Shown here in pieces: positions 1-8,805 of a stretch of 64,000 nt of DNA. The DNA is from Catelliglobosispora koreensis DSM 44566 (GTDB lineage: Bacteria; Actinomycetota; Actinomycetes; Mycobacteriales; Micromonosporaceae). The position numbers and the translations under genes are program-made. The notes under the pieces are model-generated. The model ran no database searches and was not told where the DNA came from. It saw nothing but the letters and a program-made list of their open reading frames with translations. The stretch lies in the NCBI RefSeq assembly GCF_000379685.1, contig NZ_KB903249.1, forward strand, positions 414,795 through 478,794, in the 5' to 3' direction. Every line of letters starts with the position of its first letter. Position 1 is the stretch's first letter.

Positions 1-532
1 GTGAGCGGGCCGTTTTCGAGGCCAGCCGCAGCATCGCGGCCAGGTCGGTGGTTGTTCCGCGGGCCGACGCGGGTGGCGGTTTCGTCAGCTCGTGGGTCAG
101 CCGCAGGATCTGCCGCCGTCCCGTGCGCGGTGGGATGACTTGCTGCTTTTCGTTGTCGTAGAGAATCGCGCCGACCCGGTTGCCCCGCTGCGACAGCAAT
201 CGCGCCAGGCAAACCGACAGTTCGTTGAGGACGGAGTCCTTGCCGCTTTCGCTGGCACTGCTGAATCGCATGGAGGCGGACCGGTCGAGCACGAGCCAGG
301 CGGTCAGGTCACGGTCCTCTGTGTACTGGCGGACGTAAGGCTCATCAAGACGTGCCGTCACATTCCAGTCGATGTGGCGGACGTCGTCTTCGGGGGTGTA
401 ACCGCGCAGATCGGTGAAGTCGATCCCGGCCCCGCGCCACACCGTGCGGTAGGAACCTTGCAACTGCCCGTCGAGGCGCCGCAACACCTGCCACTCCAAG
501 CGTCTCAGCAGCCGGTCGGTGGCGGTGGTCAT
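1..532 (-). CDS. DUF58 domain protein, partial (C-terminus off the left edge)
   Basis: About 177 N-terminal codons are visible from an ATG at 532; the gene runs off the window. The family hallmark DLRGYTPEDDVRHIDWN is followed by the conserved TAR and RQY elements. A start of a von Willebrand A-like fold (AWLVLDRSASMRF) comes next, with the DxSxS metal-site pattern. DUF58 proteins are usual partners of MoxR AAA+ ATPases in membrane-associated, chaperone-like or metal-insertion complexes. The start lies 2 nt after the stop of the MoxR gene, so the two are translationally linked. No signal peptide or membrane segment is seen in the visible part. Function beyond family level is unknown. Confidence 0.88.
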   Translation of the reverse strand, partial: MTTATDRLLRRLEWQVLRRLDGQLQGSYRTVWRGAGIDFTDLRGYTPEDDVRHIDWNVTARLDEPYVRQYTEDRDLTAWLVLDRSASMRFSSASESGKDSVLNELSVCLARLLSQRGNRVGAILYDNEKQQVIPPRTGRRQILRLTHELTKPPPASARGTTTDLAAMLRLASKTARS

Positions 533-534
533 GC

Positions 535-1542
535 TCAGCGTCCCTGCAGGGCGAGCTCTGGCACCGGCAGCGCCGCGAGGATCTGGCGCAGGATGGTGTC
601 AGCGCTAACGTCGTCGGACAAAGCCTCGTAGGACAGCACGAGCCGGTGCCGCAAGATGTCGAGCGCGAGATCGGTGACGTCCTGCGGCAGGGCGTAGTCG
701 CGCCCGCGAATGAACGCCAGAGCACGGGCGGCCAGCACCATGTTGATCGACGCACGAGGACTCGCCCCGAACGCGATGTAGCGCGACAGCTGTCCTAAAC
801 CGGCGATCGTGGGCTGGCGGGTGGCGTTGGTGAGGCGCACGGCGTACTCAATGAGGGAGGGGTCGACGTAGACCTGATCGGCCTGACGCTGAAGGGCGAC
901 AAGCTGTTCGGGGTTCATGACGGACTGGATCACCGGTGCCGGGCTGATGGCGCGGTCGACGATGACGAACTCTTCGGTCGGGCTTGGGTAGCCGACGATG
1001 ACCTTCATCATGAACCGGTCGACCTGTGCTTCAGGCAGCGGATAGGTGCCTTCGGATTCGATCGGGTTCTGCGTGGCCATGACGAGGAACGGCTCCGGAA
1101 CGTGGTGTGTCTCGCGGCCGATCGTGACCTGGTGCTCCTGCATGACTTCCAGCAGGGCGCTTTGGACCTTGGCCGGTGCCCGGTTGATTTCGTCGGCGAG
1201 CAGAAGGTTGGTGAACACCGGGCCGAGCGAGACCTGGAACTCGCCGCTGGGCTGGTGATAGATGCGTGTTCCGATGAGGTCGGCGGGCACCAGGTCGGGC
1301 GTGAACTGCACGCGGTGGAACTGTCCACCTAGGACCTCGGCGAGCGATTTGACCGCGAGCGTCTTGGCCAGGCCTGGCACACCCTCGACCAGGATGTGCC
1401 CGCGCGCGAGCAAGGCGACCAAAAGCCGCTCCAGCAGGGCATCCTGGCCCACGATGGTCTTCTTGACCTCATAGAGCATCTGCTCGACGGCGGTCGCTGG
1501 TGCAGTCATGAGTCCGTCCTCAAAGTTGCGGTTGCTGGTCAT
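535..1542 (-). CDS. MoxR-family AAA+ ATPase
   Basis: AAA+ ATPase of the MoxR/RavA group, thought to act as a chaperone assembling or activating substrates with its DUF58/VWA partner. Visible are Walker A (GVPGLAKT), Walker B (LLLADEINRAP), sensor 1 (MATQNP) and the lid region with QVDRFMM. The length (about 335 residues) is normal. Two starts are possible. ATG 1542 has GGAG six bases upstream and overlaps the protease gene end by 23 nt. ATG 1509 has GAGGA seven bases upstream. The family core begins just after 1509, so the shorter form cannot be excluded. It sits between a membrane-anchored protease and the DUF58 gene, all on one strand. Confidence 0.92.
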   Translation of the reverse strand: MTSNRNFEDGLMTAPATAVEQMLYEVKKTIVGQDALLERLLVALLARGHILVEGVPGLAKTLAVKSLAEVLGGQFHRVQFTPDLVPADLIGTRIYHQPSGEFQVSLGPVFTNLLLADEINRAPAKVQSALLEVMQEHQVTIGRETHHVPEPFLVMATQNPIESEGTYPLPEAQVDRFMMKVIVGYPSPTEEFVIVDRAISPAPVIQSVMNPEQLVALQRQADQVYVDPSLIEYAVRLTNATRQPTIAGLGQLSRYIAFGASPRASINMVLAARALAFIRGRDYALPQDVTDLALDILRHRLVLSYEALSDDVSADTILRQILAALPVPELALQGR

Positions 1543-2257
1543 CACCGGCTCCGAGAGCGGCACCGATCGGCACAGCGAAACCAATTCCAATGAACGTGTC
1601 CGCATCGGTCGGGTTGGCCAGGGCCACCACGATCCCGATGGTCTGCCCTCTGGCGTTGACCAGTGGGCCGCCTGAGCTGCCAGGATTGACCGCGGCATCA
1701 AACTGGATGAGTCCCGTGAGCTGCCCGCCATCGCTGCCGACGGTGCGGTCCAATCCGGAGACCACGCCGGCTGTCGTGCTGTTGTGCAAGCTCAGCTGAT
1801 TGCCGATGGCGACCACATCGTCGCCAATGGACACTCGCCCGCCCAGCACCGCCGGCACCACGAGCTGTGGCAGCGTGACCGGCGTGAGCACGGCGATATC
1901 AATAGAAGGGTCGGCGGCCGCGATCTCGGCCGCCGATTTCGTCCCGTCAGCGAAGGTCAGCTCGATCTCGCTGGCTCCTTTGATCACGTGATAGGCGGTC
2001 AAGACGGCGCCATCGGCGTTGACGATCAAGCCTGTGCCGGTCGCGGACTGGCCCGCACGGATGAAGACGACAGAAGGGGACAGGGTCTCGTAGATGTCGT
2101 TTACCGTGAGTGCCTCGGCAGCTGTGGGTGAAGGACTGGGCCGGGTGACCGGGGCCGGAGCAGGCTGGCCCCAGCGAAAGGCGATCACCGCGATGGTGAT
2201 CGCCAACGCCGCGGCGATGGCTCCAGCAAGGACAGCGCGCCGGGGGAAGCTCCGCAT
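1520..2257 (-). CDS. membrane-anchored trypsin-like serine protease (S1C, HtrA-like without PDZ)
   Basis: A 245-residue protease with one N-terminal membrane anchor (about residues 8-27), a Pro/Ser-rich linker, then a chymotrypsin-fold domain. The catalytic triad is readable: His in TAYHV, Asp in PSIDIAVL, Ser in NPGSSGGPL. There is no PDZ domain, unlike DegP/HtrA, so substrate recognition must differ. The active site should lie outside the membrane. It is the first gene of the protease - MoxR - DUF58 run and its 3' end overlaps the longer MoxR start. A role in envelope quality control with the MoxR-DUF58 pair is inferred from position only. Confidence 0.85.
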   Translation of the reverse strand: MRSFPRRAVLAGAIAAALAITIAVIAFRWGQPAPAPVTRPSPSPTAAEALTVNDIYETLSPSVVFIRAGQSATGTGLIVNADGAVLTAYHVIKGASEIELTFADGTKSAAEIAAADPSIDIAVLTPVTLPQLVVPAVLGGRVSIGDDVVAIGNQLSLHNSTTAGVVSGLDRTVGSDGGQLTGLIQFDAAVNPGSSGGPLVNARGQTIGIVVALANPTDADTFIGIGFAVPIGAALGAGDDQQPQL

Positions 2258-2298
2258 CTACCCAGGCTATTACCGAATCCTATGAATTTCTTATGAGC

Positions 2299-2324
2299 GC
2301 GCTTTCCCTTCTCAGGGAAAGCGC
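2299..2324 (-). terminator. hairpin terminator after the Usp-CBS operon
   Basis: A perfect 11-bp stem (GCGCTTTCCCT and its complement) with a 4-nt loop lies 36 nt past the stop of the CBS gene. An A/T-rich stretch follows on the minus strand. It separates the Usp-CBS transcript from the protease gene, so the protease has its own promoter between here and 2257. Confidence 0.75.
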
Positions 2325-2359
2325 ACCTGCTGCGCCGAATGTCATTATTCGACAGCTTT

Positions 2360-2782
2360 TTAATTGTTAGGCGGGGCGGCTGAGATCTCCGCGAGCGCCG
2401 ATTGCGGATCTTCCCGGACCGCCAGGTCGCCGATCGACACGATTCCGGCGAGCTTGCCCTTCTCGACGACAGGAAGGCGCCGCAATGCTTTGTCACGCAT
2501 CAGTTCCACGGCGTGCGCCACCGTGTCAGAGGGGCTGACCTTTACCGGGTCCGGGCTGCAGACCTCACCGGCCGTTGTCGTCTTTGGATCGAGGTTCTTG
2601 GCGATAGCGCGCACCACGAGGTCGCGGTCGGTGAGCACTCCGATCAGTTCACCCTTCGCACCGGTGACGAGCACATCGCCGATGTCGTAGTCGGCCATCT
2701 TCTTAGCGGCGGCGGCCACCGAGTCCTGACCGGACACGCATACCGGATCCGGCGTCATGACCTCGCTGATGGTGTGTGCCAT
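2360..2782 (-). CDS. tandem CBS-domain protein
   Basis: A 140-residue protein made of two CBS motifs (about residues 7-60 and 72-125), with the typical VMTPDPVCV and VGVLTDRDLVVRA-like elements. CBS pairs bind adenosyl nucleotides and act as energy sensors. ATG 2782 is chosen because a GGGGGAAG ribosome site lies six bases upstream; an in-frame ATG at 2800 would place that site inside the gene. The upstream Usp gene stops 14 nt before this start, so they form an operon. Stand-alone CBS proteins beside Usp genes are common in actinobacterial dormancy or hypoxia-type stress sets; that role here is inferred. Confidence 0.9.
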   Translation of the reverse strand: MAHTISEVMTPDPVCVSGQDSVAAAAKKMADYDIGDVLVTGAKGELIGVLTDRDLVVRAIAKNLDPKTTTAGEVCSPDPVKVSPSDTVAHAVELMRDKALRRLPVVEKGKLAGIVSIGDLAVREDPQSALAEISAAPPNN

Positions 2783-2796
2783 GGTTTTCTTCCCCC

Positions 2797-3624
2797 TCAT
2801 TCGTTGGAATCACTGTGTTGGTGGTGTGCGATGAGGACGGGGCAGCCGGCATGGTGGATGAGGGCGTGGCTGGCCGAGCCGATCAGCAGGCCGGTGAAGC
2901 CACCGCGCCCACGGCTGCCCACCACGACGAGGTTGGCGCCTAGGGACCTTTGCACCAGCACCGACGAGGCCGAGCCTTGGGCGACTTCGGCTTCGACATC
3001 GATATCTGGGTAGCGGGTCAGCCAGGGCAGCAATTCCCCGTCTAGGAGCTCCTTGGCCCGGGCGCGATCGGCTTCCAGATCGGGGATTTGCGGCATCAGG
3101 CCGGTGGGATAAGCCGTGATAGCGCTGATATAGGCGTGTACGGCGGTAATCGCCTTACCCATGCGGCGCGCTTCGGTGAAAGCCAAATCGAGCGCGGCGT
3201 GGCTGTGCGGGGTGGCGTCCACACCGACGACGATGCGGTCCCGGCCCTCGCCGGGCACGCTTGGCCTGACAACCGCGACCGGGCAGTGCGCGTGAATCGC
3301 TGTGTGCAAGCTGGTTGACCCCAGCAGGAGATCGTGGAAACCGCCATGGCCGCGGTTTCCCACGACGACTAAAGAGGCCGTCGCCGAGGCGTCAATCAGC
3401 GCCTCGGCCGGGCTCTCGTTAGCGCTAACTGTCGTGCATGGCAGGCCAGGAAATCGTTCGTGCATTAGGGCTTGCGCCTCTCGCAGAACCTGTACGCCAT
3501 CATGAGGCGCGGCGTGCAAGATGACGAGCGGAAGGTCGCGGGCCATCGCCGCCTGCGCGGCCCACAGCAACGCGGGCAGTGACGGTGTCGAGCCGTCGGC
3601 GCCAACGACTACGGGTGCGGTCAC
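2797..3624 (-). CDS. universal stress protein, two Usp domains
   Basis: A 275-residue cytosolic protein with two UspA folds (about 1-135 and 142-275). Each keeps the ATP-binding G-2x-G-9x-G(S/T) motif: GNRGHGGFHDLLLGST and GSRGRGGFTGLLIGSA. Such tandem Usp proteins are typical of actinobacterial DosR-like regulons. The start is GTG at 3624, only 19 nt from the divergent hydrolase pseudogene, so the shared promoter space is very small. Its stop overlaps an unused ATG of the CBS gene. Confidence 0.93.
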   Translation of the reverse strand: MTAPVVVGADGSTPSLPALLWAAQAAMARDLPLVILHAAPHDGVQVLREAQALMHERFPGLPCTTVSANESPAEALIDASATASLVVVGNRGHGGFHDLLLGSTSLHTAIHAHCPVAVVRPSVPGEGRDRIVVGVDATPHSHAALDLAFTEARRMGKAITAVHAYISAITAYPTGLMPQIPDLEADRARAKELLDGELLPWLTRYPDIDVEAEVAQGSASSVLVQRSLGANLVVVGSRGRGGFTGLLIGSASHALIHHAGCPVLIAHHQHSDSNE

Positions 3625-3643
3625 AGTTTAGGCGTACCCACTT

Positions 3644-4296
3644 ATGACTACGCTTATGCCATGGATTTCCAAGCCGACATTGACATTCCGCCACAAGCGC
3701 GGGGGTGTGGCGGTTTTCGCCCATGGCAGCGGAAGTTCCCGGCACAGCCCACGCAACCGGATGGTGGCCGAGCGCTTGCAGGAAACCGGTTTCGCCACGG
3801 TGCTCGCCGATCTGCTGACCCCCGGCCGAAGATGAAGCCGAATCCATGCGATTCGACATTGATTTATTGGGTACTAGGCTAAGCGCGATCGTGGATTGGA
3901 TTGGCGCCCAAGGCAATCTCATGCGGCTGCCACTGGGCTTGTTTGGCGCCAGCACGGGAGCCGCGGCGGCACTCAAGGCGGCGGCGAGCCGGCCTTGACA
4001 GGGTGCGAACGGTGGTTTCCCGTGGCGGCAGACCGGATCTGGCCGGAGCGCAGCTGCGGCACGTGGCGGTCTCCGTGCTGCTGATCGTGGGCGGAAACGA
4101 CGAGCCTGTCATTGAGCTCAACCGCGAGGCGGCTGCCGTTCTCGGCCCGCTGTGCCAGATCGAAATCGTGCCCGGGGCGACGCATTTGTTCAGCGAGCCA
4201 GGTGCGCTGGAAACGGTGGCAATGCTTGCCGTGGCCTGGTTTGAGCGGGCTGTGGGCCCGTCGGCTGCGACGGGCCCACAGGAATCACGGGGTTAG
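3644..4296 (+). pseudogene. dienelactone hydrolase-like alpha/beta hydrolase, broken by two +1 insertions
   Basis: Three reading frames in order give one recognisable alpha/beta hydrolase. Frame 1 (3644 to about 3824) holds FAHGSGSSRHSPRN and a strand ending in DLLTP. Frame 2 (about 3825-3995) holds FDIDLLGTRL and the nucleophile elbow GASTGAAAAL, where S is the expected catalytic Ser. Frame 3 (about 3997-4296) holds VVSRGGRPDLAG, LLIVGGNDEPV (catalytic Asp) and GATHLFSEPGALE (catalytic His). Removing one G at 3824/3825 and one T at 3995/3996 restores an intact 216-codon gene. All catalytic residues survive, so the damage is recent or a sequencing error. Relatives are found beside Usp genes in actinobacteria. 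Confidence 0.85.
4251..4280. terminator. bidirectional hairpin at convergent gene ends
   Basis: A perfect 13-bp inverted repeat (arm TGTGGGCCCGTCG) with a GCTG loop lies inside the last codons of the hydrolase pseudogene, just past the stop of the leftward secreted-protein gene. No clear T-tract follows, so it is a stem-type terminator. Confidence 0.6.
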
Positions 4297-7200
4297 CTCA
4301 GCGGCTCCACCCAAATGTTGCGGTAGAACAGGTTGGCGCCCGGGTCGCCATGGTCTTGCAGGCGAATGGGACCGGTCCCTGGACCCTCTGACGCGCCGCC
4401 GCCAGTCGAGCCGTCGATAACCGCGTTGTTGTGGACGGTCACGCCGTTCCAAACCACCGTGACGCGTGCGTTTTCCGTCTTGACTCCCGAAGCGTTGAAG
4501 CGTGCCGCCCGGAAGGTGATGTCGTAGGTCTGCCACGTTTCCGGGGCAGTCGCGGCATTGACCGCTGGCGTGAGCTTCAAATAGATGGAGCCACACTCGT
4601 TGTTGGCCAGTGTGGTGTCACCCCAAGAATCCAGCACCTGCAGTTCATACCGGTCTTGCAGATAGATGCCGCTGTTGGCGCGGGCTTGACCCGTCACGTC
4701 GGGCGGCAGGTTAGGCAGCCAGAACTCCACGTGCAAACGGAAGTCACCGAAGCTGAGTTTGCTGCGGATGTCACCGCCGATGACCTCCATGCCACCGTTG
4801 CCTAGCGGCCAGGTGGCGGGGCTGCCGTTGGTGTGCTCCCACTGGTTGGTGTTGGTGCCATCAAAGAGGATGACGCGGCCAGGGTTCTGGCCACCCGTCC
4901 CGTGGACTTCGAACTCGTAAATGCGTGCCGCCCCATCCGTGGTGCTGGTTGGGGTGGTGATGTTCAGCCTGGCATAGCGCGCTTGGGTCGCGGTTATGTC
5001 ATGCGTTGTCGTGCTCGCGGTGTTGCCGCTGACGGTGGCGACCGTCGTCCAGGCCGTGCCGTTGGTGCTCACCTGGATGTTGAAAGCGCTTGTGTTCCAA
5101 GCGGTGTTCTCGCCACCGGCGCCAGCGTGCTTGACGACGAACCGGCTGACATCGTGGTTCTGGCCCAGGTCGACCTGCAGGAACTTCGTGGCCGCGGTGG
5201 TGCAGAACTTGTCGGTGTTGCCGCCGGTGACACTGCCGTTGAACGCCTTGTCGGGGCCTTCACTGGCGTTGCACGCGGCAGAGCCGCTCCCGGGCTTGCC
5301 CAGGGCAAGGTTGCTGATGGGTGCGGTCGTGGCTCCGTACACCTCGAATTCGTAGATTCGGGCCGCGGCGTTGCCGTTGCTGGTCGGTGTGGTGATGTTG
5401 AGCCGCGCATACCTTGCCTGCGCGGTGGTGATGTCGTGCGTCGTGGTGCTGGCGGTGTTGCCCGTGACATTGGTGACCGTGGTCCACGAGGTGCCGTTGG
5501 TGCTGACTTGAATGTTGAAGGCACTCGTGTTCCAGCCGGTCTGCTCACCACCGGCGCCAGCGTGCTTGACGACGAAGCGGTTGACGTTTTGCGTCGCGCC
5601 CAGGTCGACCTGCATCCACTTTGTCGTGCCGAGTGAGCACCACTTGTCGGTGTTGCCGCCGGTAACGCTGCCGTTGACAGCCTTGTCCGGCCCTTCAGTG
5701 GCCGCGCAGGAACTGTCCGCTGTGGCCGGACGGCCCAGAGCGAGGTTGGTGCTGGACTGCTGTCCCGGGATGGCGTTCAGTGTGTACCACGCCTCGGTGC
5801 TCCACAGTGACTGTCCGTTCGTCGCGCTGAACGGGCGCGGAGAACGCACGTGAACGACCCGTCCCGCCTTGAGCCCGTTGATGACGAGCGTGACCTTCTT
5901 GCCGTCGGCTGACAGGGACGCCGACGACACGGCAAGGGTTTCCTCGTCGAGCTTCGGGCCGCCGTAGGCCGCGGTGGGCTGATAGCGCCACTGCTTCACG
6001 CGGTACTTCGTCGCGAGTGCCGTTGCCGTGGTCGCCGACAGCGGCTGGGTGTATTCGATTTCGAACCCGTTGGGCAGAGCGCGCATGGCGAGCATGTCGA
6101 AGTTGTTGCTGCCATTGGGACTGATCTTCTGCAAGCCGAAGCTGAGCTTGCCCTCCTGGCCCCAGTTGCCGCCGCCGTGCAGGCCGCCAACGTAAAGTGC
6201 GCCGTCTGGGCCCAGACTGACTTCGGTGACGCCCATTTCCAGTCCTTGCGTCATCCGGAAGAGCGCGCCCTGGTACTCGCCGTTGATCTTCTCTAGGTAG
6301 GCCCGTTGAAGACCGCCATAGGTGACGTCACCGATGACCATCTGTCCCGCGAACGGCCCCTGGTTGAGCATGACCGGAGTGCTTGGCGAGTTGGCGATTT
6401 CGTTCTGCGGCATCCACAGGACCGGCTGAGTGACCGGCTGGCCGTCAAACGGTCCGGCCGGGTTCATGTAGTGGTTGAAGAACCGGCCTTGCTTGACATG
6501 GACCAATTTGGACGATGGCAGCCAGCCGCCTTGGTTGTCGGTGACGAAGATGCCGTTTTCCGGGCCAAACCCGATGCCGTGCGGGGTGCGCAGGCCACCA
6601 GCCATATAGGTCACCGCACCGGTGTTGCGGTCCACCTTGATCGTGGTGCCGCGGTTGGGTGCTGGCTGTGGGTCTGTCGTCGCCCCACCGTAGTTAATGG
6701 ACACTGACAGGTTGAGGTAGAAGAACCCTGCCTCATAAAGCAGCCCGAAGCCGAACTCGTGGAAGTTCTGCCCGAAGGGCCAAGTGGCGACCGTGCGCGG
6801 ATTGTCGGCGACGCCGTCACCGTTGGTGTCATTGAGTTCCGTGAGCTGATGCTTCTCCGACACGTAGATCTTGCCGTCGACGATCTTCAAGCCCATCGGC
6901 TCTCGCAGCGCACTGGCGAATCTCGTCCGGGTGACCTGACCCGGGCTGGTGTTTCCGGTGACGTTGCCCAGAATCCAGACCTCGCCGGCGGTGTTGAGTG
7001 ACCCGCCCCAAGTCGCCACGGCCAGACGGCCGTCAGGGAACCAGTCGAAACCGGTGACCTGCGGCTCGAACCCGGTGGGGCGCAAGTTGGTCAGCGTGTA
7101 GTTGGGGTGCACCGCGGTTAGCGGCAGGCCGTCGCCGGGTGCGTCGCCGCTGGCCTCGCACTCCTTCTTGCCCGGTGCGGTAACCCGCACGACGCCCGCG

Positions 7201-7745
7201 TCGGTGCTGAGCACCGAGTTGGGAACGTTGACGAACGCCGTCGCGCCGGGTGGCTGCCATTGCAGCGTGATCTGCTGGCCGCCGTCGCGCTCGAAGTGCT
7301 CGATGCGCAGGGAGTGGTACCCGGTGGTGAGGTTGATCGTGCCGTCTTTCGGGGTGGGGCCGTGCAGCCCGTCGTGGTCGATGACCACGCCGTCATCGAT
7401 GATTAGCCGGGAGCCATCGTCGCTGATGAGGCGGAACGCGTAGCTGCCCGCCTGCGAGATGTTGATGTTGCCGATGACGTGGGCGAGGAAGAAGTTGTCA
7501 AAGCCGAAGTCGGACACGGCCGACCAGTTGATCACCGGCATGAGCTTGTCGACGTTCGGCGTTTGCCCCGACTTGAGGGTGCACAGGTTGTTCAGCGGGA
7601 CTTGAAGGTCAAACACCCGCAGGGTGACACCCGGCTCTTGCGGCGGGGGAGCCGCGGCCGCGCCGGTGGGCGCGATCCATGCGCCTGCGGCGGCAAGGAC
7701 GGAAGCGAGCGTGACAGCCAACGCTCGCCGGGACGGTACAGGCAC
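4293..7745 (-). CDS. secreted multi-domain carbohydrate-active protein (PA14 - beta-propeller - 2x F5/8C - DUF1080)
   Basis: A 1150-residue exported protein starting at GTG 7745, with GGAGG upstream. In order: signal peptide (about 1-32, ending near GAAAAP), PA14 domain (about 42-180, with SDDGSRLIIDD), a beta-propeller of the sorbosone-dehydrogenase/NHL type (about 215-560), a linker, two F5/8-type discoidin sugar-binding domains (about 665-805 and 810-950), and a C-terminal 3-keto-disaccharide hydrolase (DUF1080) concanavalin-like domain (about 955-1150, with VILFDGTNTNQWEH). The two discoidin copies are very alike. The architecture suggests extracellular binding and oxidation or hydrolysis of a polysaccharide; the substrate is unknown. 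Its stop overlaps the convergent pseudogene by 4 nt. Confidence 0.9.
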   Translation of the reverse strand: MPVPSRRALAVTLASVLAAAGAWIAPTGAAAAPPPQEPGVTLRVFDLQVPLNNLCTLKSGQTPNVDKLMPVINWSAVSDFGFDNFFLAHVIGNINISQAGSYAFRLISDDGSRLIIDDGVVIDHDGLHGPTPKDGTINLTTGYHSLRIEHFERDGGQQITLQWQPPGATAFVNVPNSVLSTDAGVVRVTAPGKKECEASGDAPGDGLPLTAVHPNYTLTNLRPTGFEPQVTGFDWFPDGRLAVATWGGSLNTAGEVWILGNVTGNTSPGQVTRTRFASALREPMGLKIVDGKIYVSEKHQLTELNDTNGDGVADNPRTVATWPFGQNFHEFGFGLLYEAGFFYLNLSVSINYGGATTDPQPAPNRGTTIKVDRNTGAVTYMAGGLRTPHGIGFGPENGIFVTDNQGGWLPSSKLVHVKQGRFFNHYMNPAGPFDGQPVTQPVLWMPQNEIANSPSTPVMLNQGPFAGQMVIGDVTYGGLQRAYLEKINGEYQGALFRMTQGLEMGVTEVSLGPDGALYVGGLHGGGNWGQEGKLSFGLQKISPNGSNNFDMLAMRALPNGFEIEYTQPLSATTATALATKYRVKQWRYQPTAAYGGPKLDEETLAVSSASLSADGKKVTLVINGLKAGRVVHVRSPRPFSATNGQSLWSTEAWYTLNAIPGQQSSTNLALGRPATADSSCAATEGPDKAVNGSVTGGNTDKWCSLGTTKWMQVDLGATQNVNRFVVKHAGAGGEQTGWNTSAFNIQVSTNGTSWTTVTNVTGNTASTTTHDITTAQARYARLNITTPTSNGNAAARIYEFEVYGATTAPISNLALGKPGSGSAACNASEGPDKAFNGSVTGGNTDKFCTTAATKFLQVDLGQNHDVSRFVVKHAGAGGENTAWNTSAFNIQVSTNGTAWTTVATVSGNTASTTTHDITATQARYARLNITTPTSTTDGAARIYEFEVHGTGGQNPGRVILFDGTNTNQWEHTNGSPATWPLGNGGMEVIGGDIRSKLSFGDFRLHVEFWLPNLPPDVTGQARANSGIYLQDRYELQVLDSWGDTTLANNECGSIYLKLTPAVNAATAPETWQTYDITFRAARFNASGVKTENARVTVVWNGVTVHNNAVIDGSTGGGASEGPGTGPIRLQDHGDPGANLFYRNIWVEPLS
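4885..5747 (-). repeat. tandem duplication encoding two discoidin domains
   Basis: Two adjacent segments (about 5320-5747 and 4885-5312), offset by 435 bp (145 codons), encode near-identical F5/8C domains. Both start with NLALG, share GSVTGGNTDK, FVVKHAGAGGE, WNTSAFNIQVSTNGT and ARYARLNITTPTS, and end in YEFEV. The close match points to a recent in-frame duplication or gene conversion. Confidence 0.85.
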
Positions 7746-7923
7746 TTATTCCTCCAGGGGTGAGCGGACAACGTTGTCTCGCCGACGCCAAAGAGGACCG
7801 CGAAGCGCACGGCGTGCTTGGCACCACGGGACAACGATGTTGGGGATCCGTGATTTGCCCGGCACGCCGATACCTGGCGACCGCCACCCTACGATTCAAA
7901 TGTTTGGTTGTCTAGATGTTTGA
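7746..7923 (-). promoter_or_regulatory. upstream region of the large secreted-protein gene
   Basis: A 178-bp gap between the ATP-grasp stop and the GTG at 7745. GGAGGAATAA directly precedes the start. The A/T-rich block 7892-7923 contains TTGTCTAGATG, a half match to GntR/HutC-type operators (TTGTCTAGACAA), and a repeated ATGTTTG. This is the likely promoter area, but no clear -35/-10 pair could be fixed. Confidence 0.35.
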
Positions 7924-8790
7924 CTACGTCGTTCTGTGTGCCCATTGTTCCAACAGGACAGTGGCGTCACCGCTGGCCGGAAAGTCACTGACCTGACCGT
8001 CTCCGACCTCCACCACACGCCACTGCCCGTCGTCGCGCAGGGCAATATCGGTGGTGATGAAGCGGCAGCCTAAAGCTGCTACCGAGGGTGCGATCGCCGT
8101 GAGATCCGGAGTGATCTCCACTGCCGGAGTATCAGGATGCGCCGTCGTCAGCACGGGCGCCCCGTCGATCCACCAAACCCGCGCTTCCTCGGCGCGTGGG
8201 TAGTTTTCAAAGCGGCGTAACACTATTCCGCCATTGAGCCCGTCGTCTTGCAGCTCCACCATCCGTGCGACAACCGCCGTTGCGGTGGCTAGGTCGCTGA
8301 TTTCGGGGATATAGCAGGCTTGTGCCCACTCGTGCTTACGTGACTTGACGAAATCCTTTGCCACGGCTGGACCCGGGCCGAGAGCGTCCGCGAGTGCGGC
8401 GACGTCTTTTTCAGACGGAACAGCCCTGGGTTCCCATGCGCACCACGCGCTAGCGGGCGTGAGGTCCCGGAACGTGTCGAACCAGCCCGGCAACTCATGC
8501 GCGGCACGATACTGCCGCGGCGACACCCGAAGCGGCGCTTCACGTTGGGTCAACGCGGACACAAGCTCCACATAGGACGGAGAGGGAATCATCCAGCCGC
8601 GGTACCACCACGGGCCACTTTCCCGGGGTACCCGCCGGACCGCTGCCGCCACCTCGCCCGTGAGAAGCACGTCGTGGTCGATCAGGGCGACCTGCCCACC
8701 AAGCTCCCGCACGATCGACGCTTGTGCGGCGAAATGTGGGTCGGTTTTCGAAGGGGCGAGGGGGTCGGCGCAAAACAGGACGCGAAGCAT
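7924..8790 (-). CDS. ATP-grasp domain protein (R2K clade / DUF4343-like)
   Basis: A 288-residue protein with an ATP-grasp fold: an N-terminal pre-ATP region (LRVLFCADPL), a central nucleotide-binding part (AVAKDFVKSRKHEW, the R2K-type lysine region), and a C-terminal part with ARVWWIDG and the metal-binding end WRVVEVGDGQVSD. This matches the stand-alone DUF4343/R2K family seen in actinobacteria and phages, whose substrates are mostly unknown. ATP-grasp enzymes join a carboxylate to an amine or thiol using ATP. The start is ATG 8790. Upstream on the same strand, beyond a terminator hairpin, lies a 52-residue acidic repeat protein. Confidence 0.75.
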   Translation of the reverse strand: MLRVLFCADPLAPSKTDPHFAAQASIVRELGGQVALIDHDVLLTGEVAAAVRRVPRESGPWWYRGWMIPSPSYVELVSALTQREAPLRVSPRQYRAAHELPGWFDTFRDLTPASAWCAWEPRAVPSEKDVAALADALGPGPAVAKDFVKSRKHEWAQACYIPEISDLATATAVVARMVELQDDGLNGGIVLRRFENYPRAEEARVWWIDGAPVLTTAHPDTPAVEITPDLTAIAPSVAALGCRFITTDIALRDDGQWRVVEVGDGQVSDFPASGDATVLLEQWAHRTT

Positions 8791-8805
8791 GGCCAGAGGG
8801 TAATA

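Noticed and set aside
4833-5636. 267-codon open frame antisense to the discoidin repeats
   Set aside because: It mirrors the duplicated domains of the secreted-protein gene and has no domain of its own.
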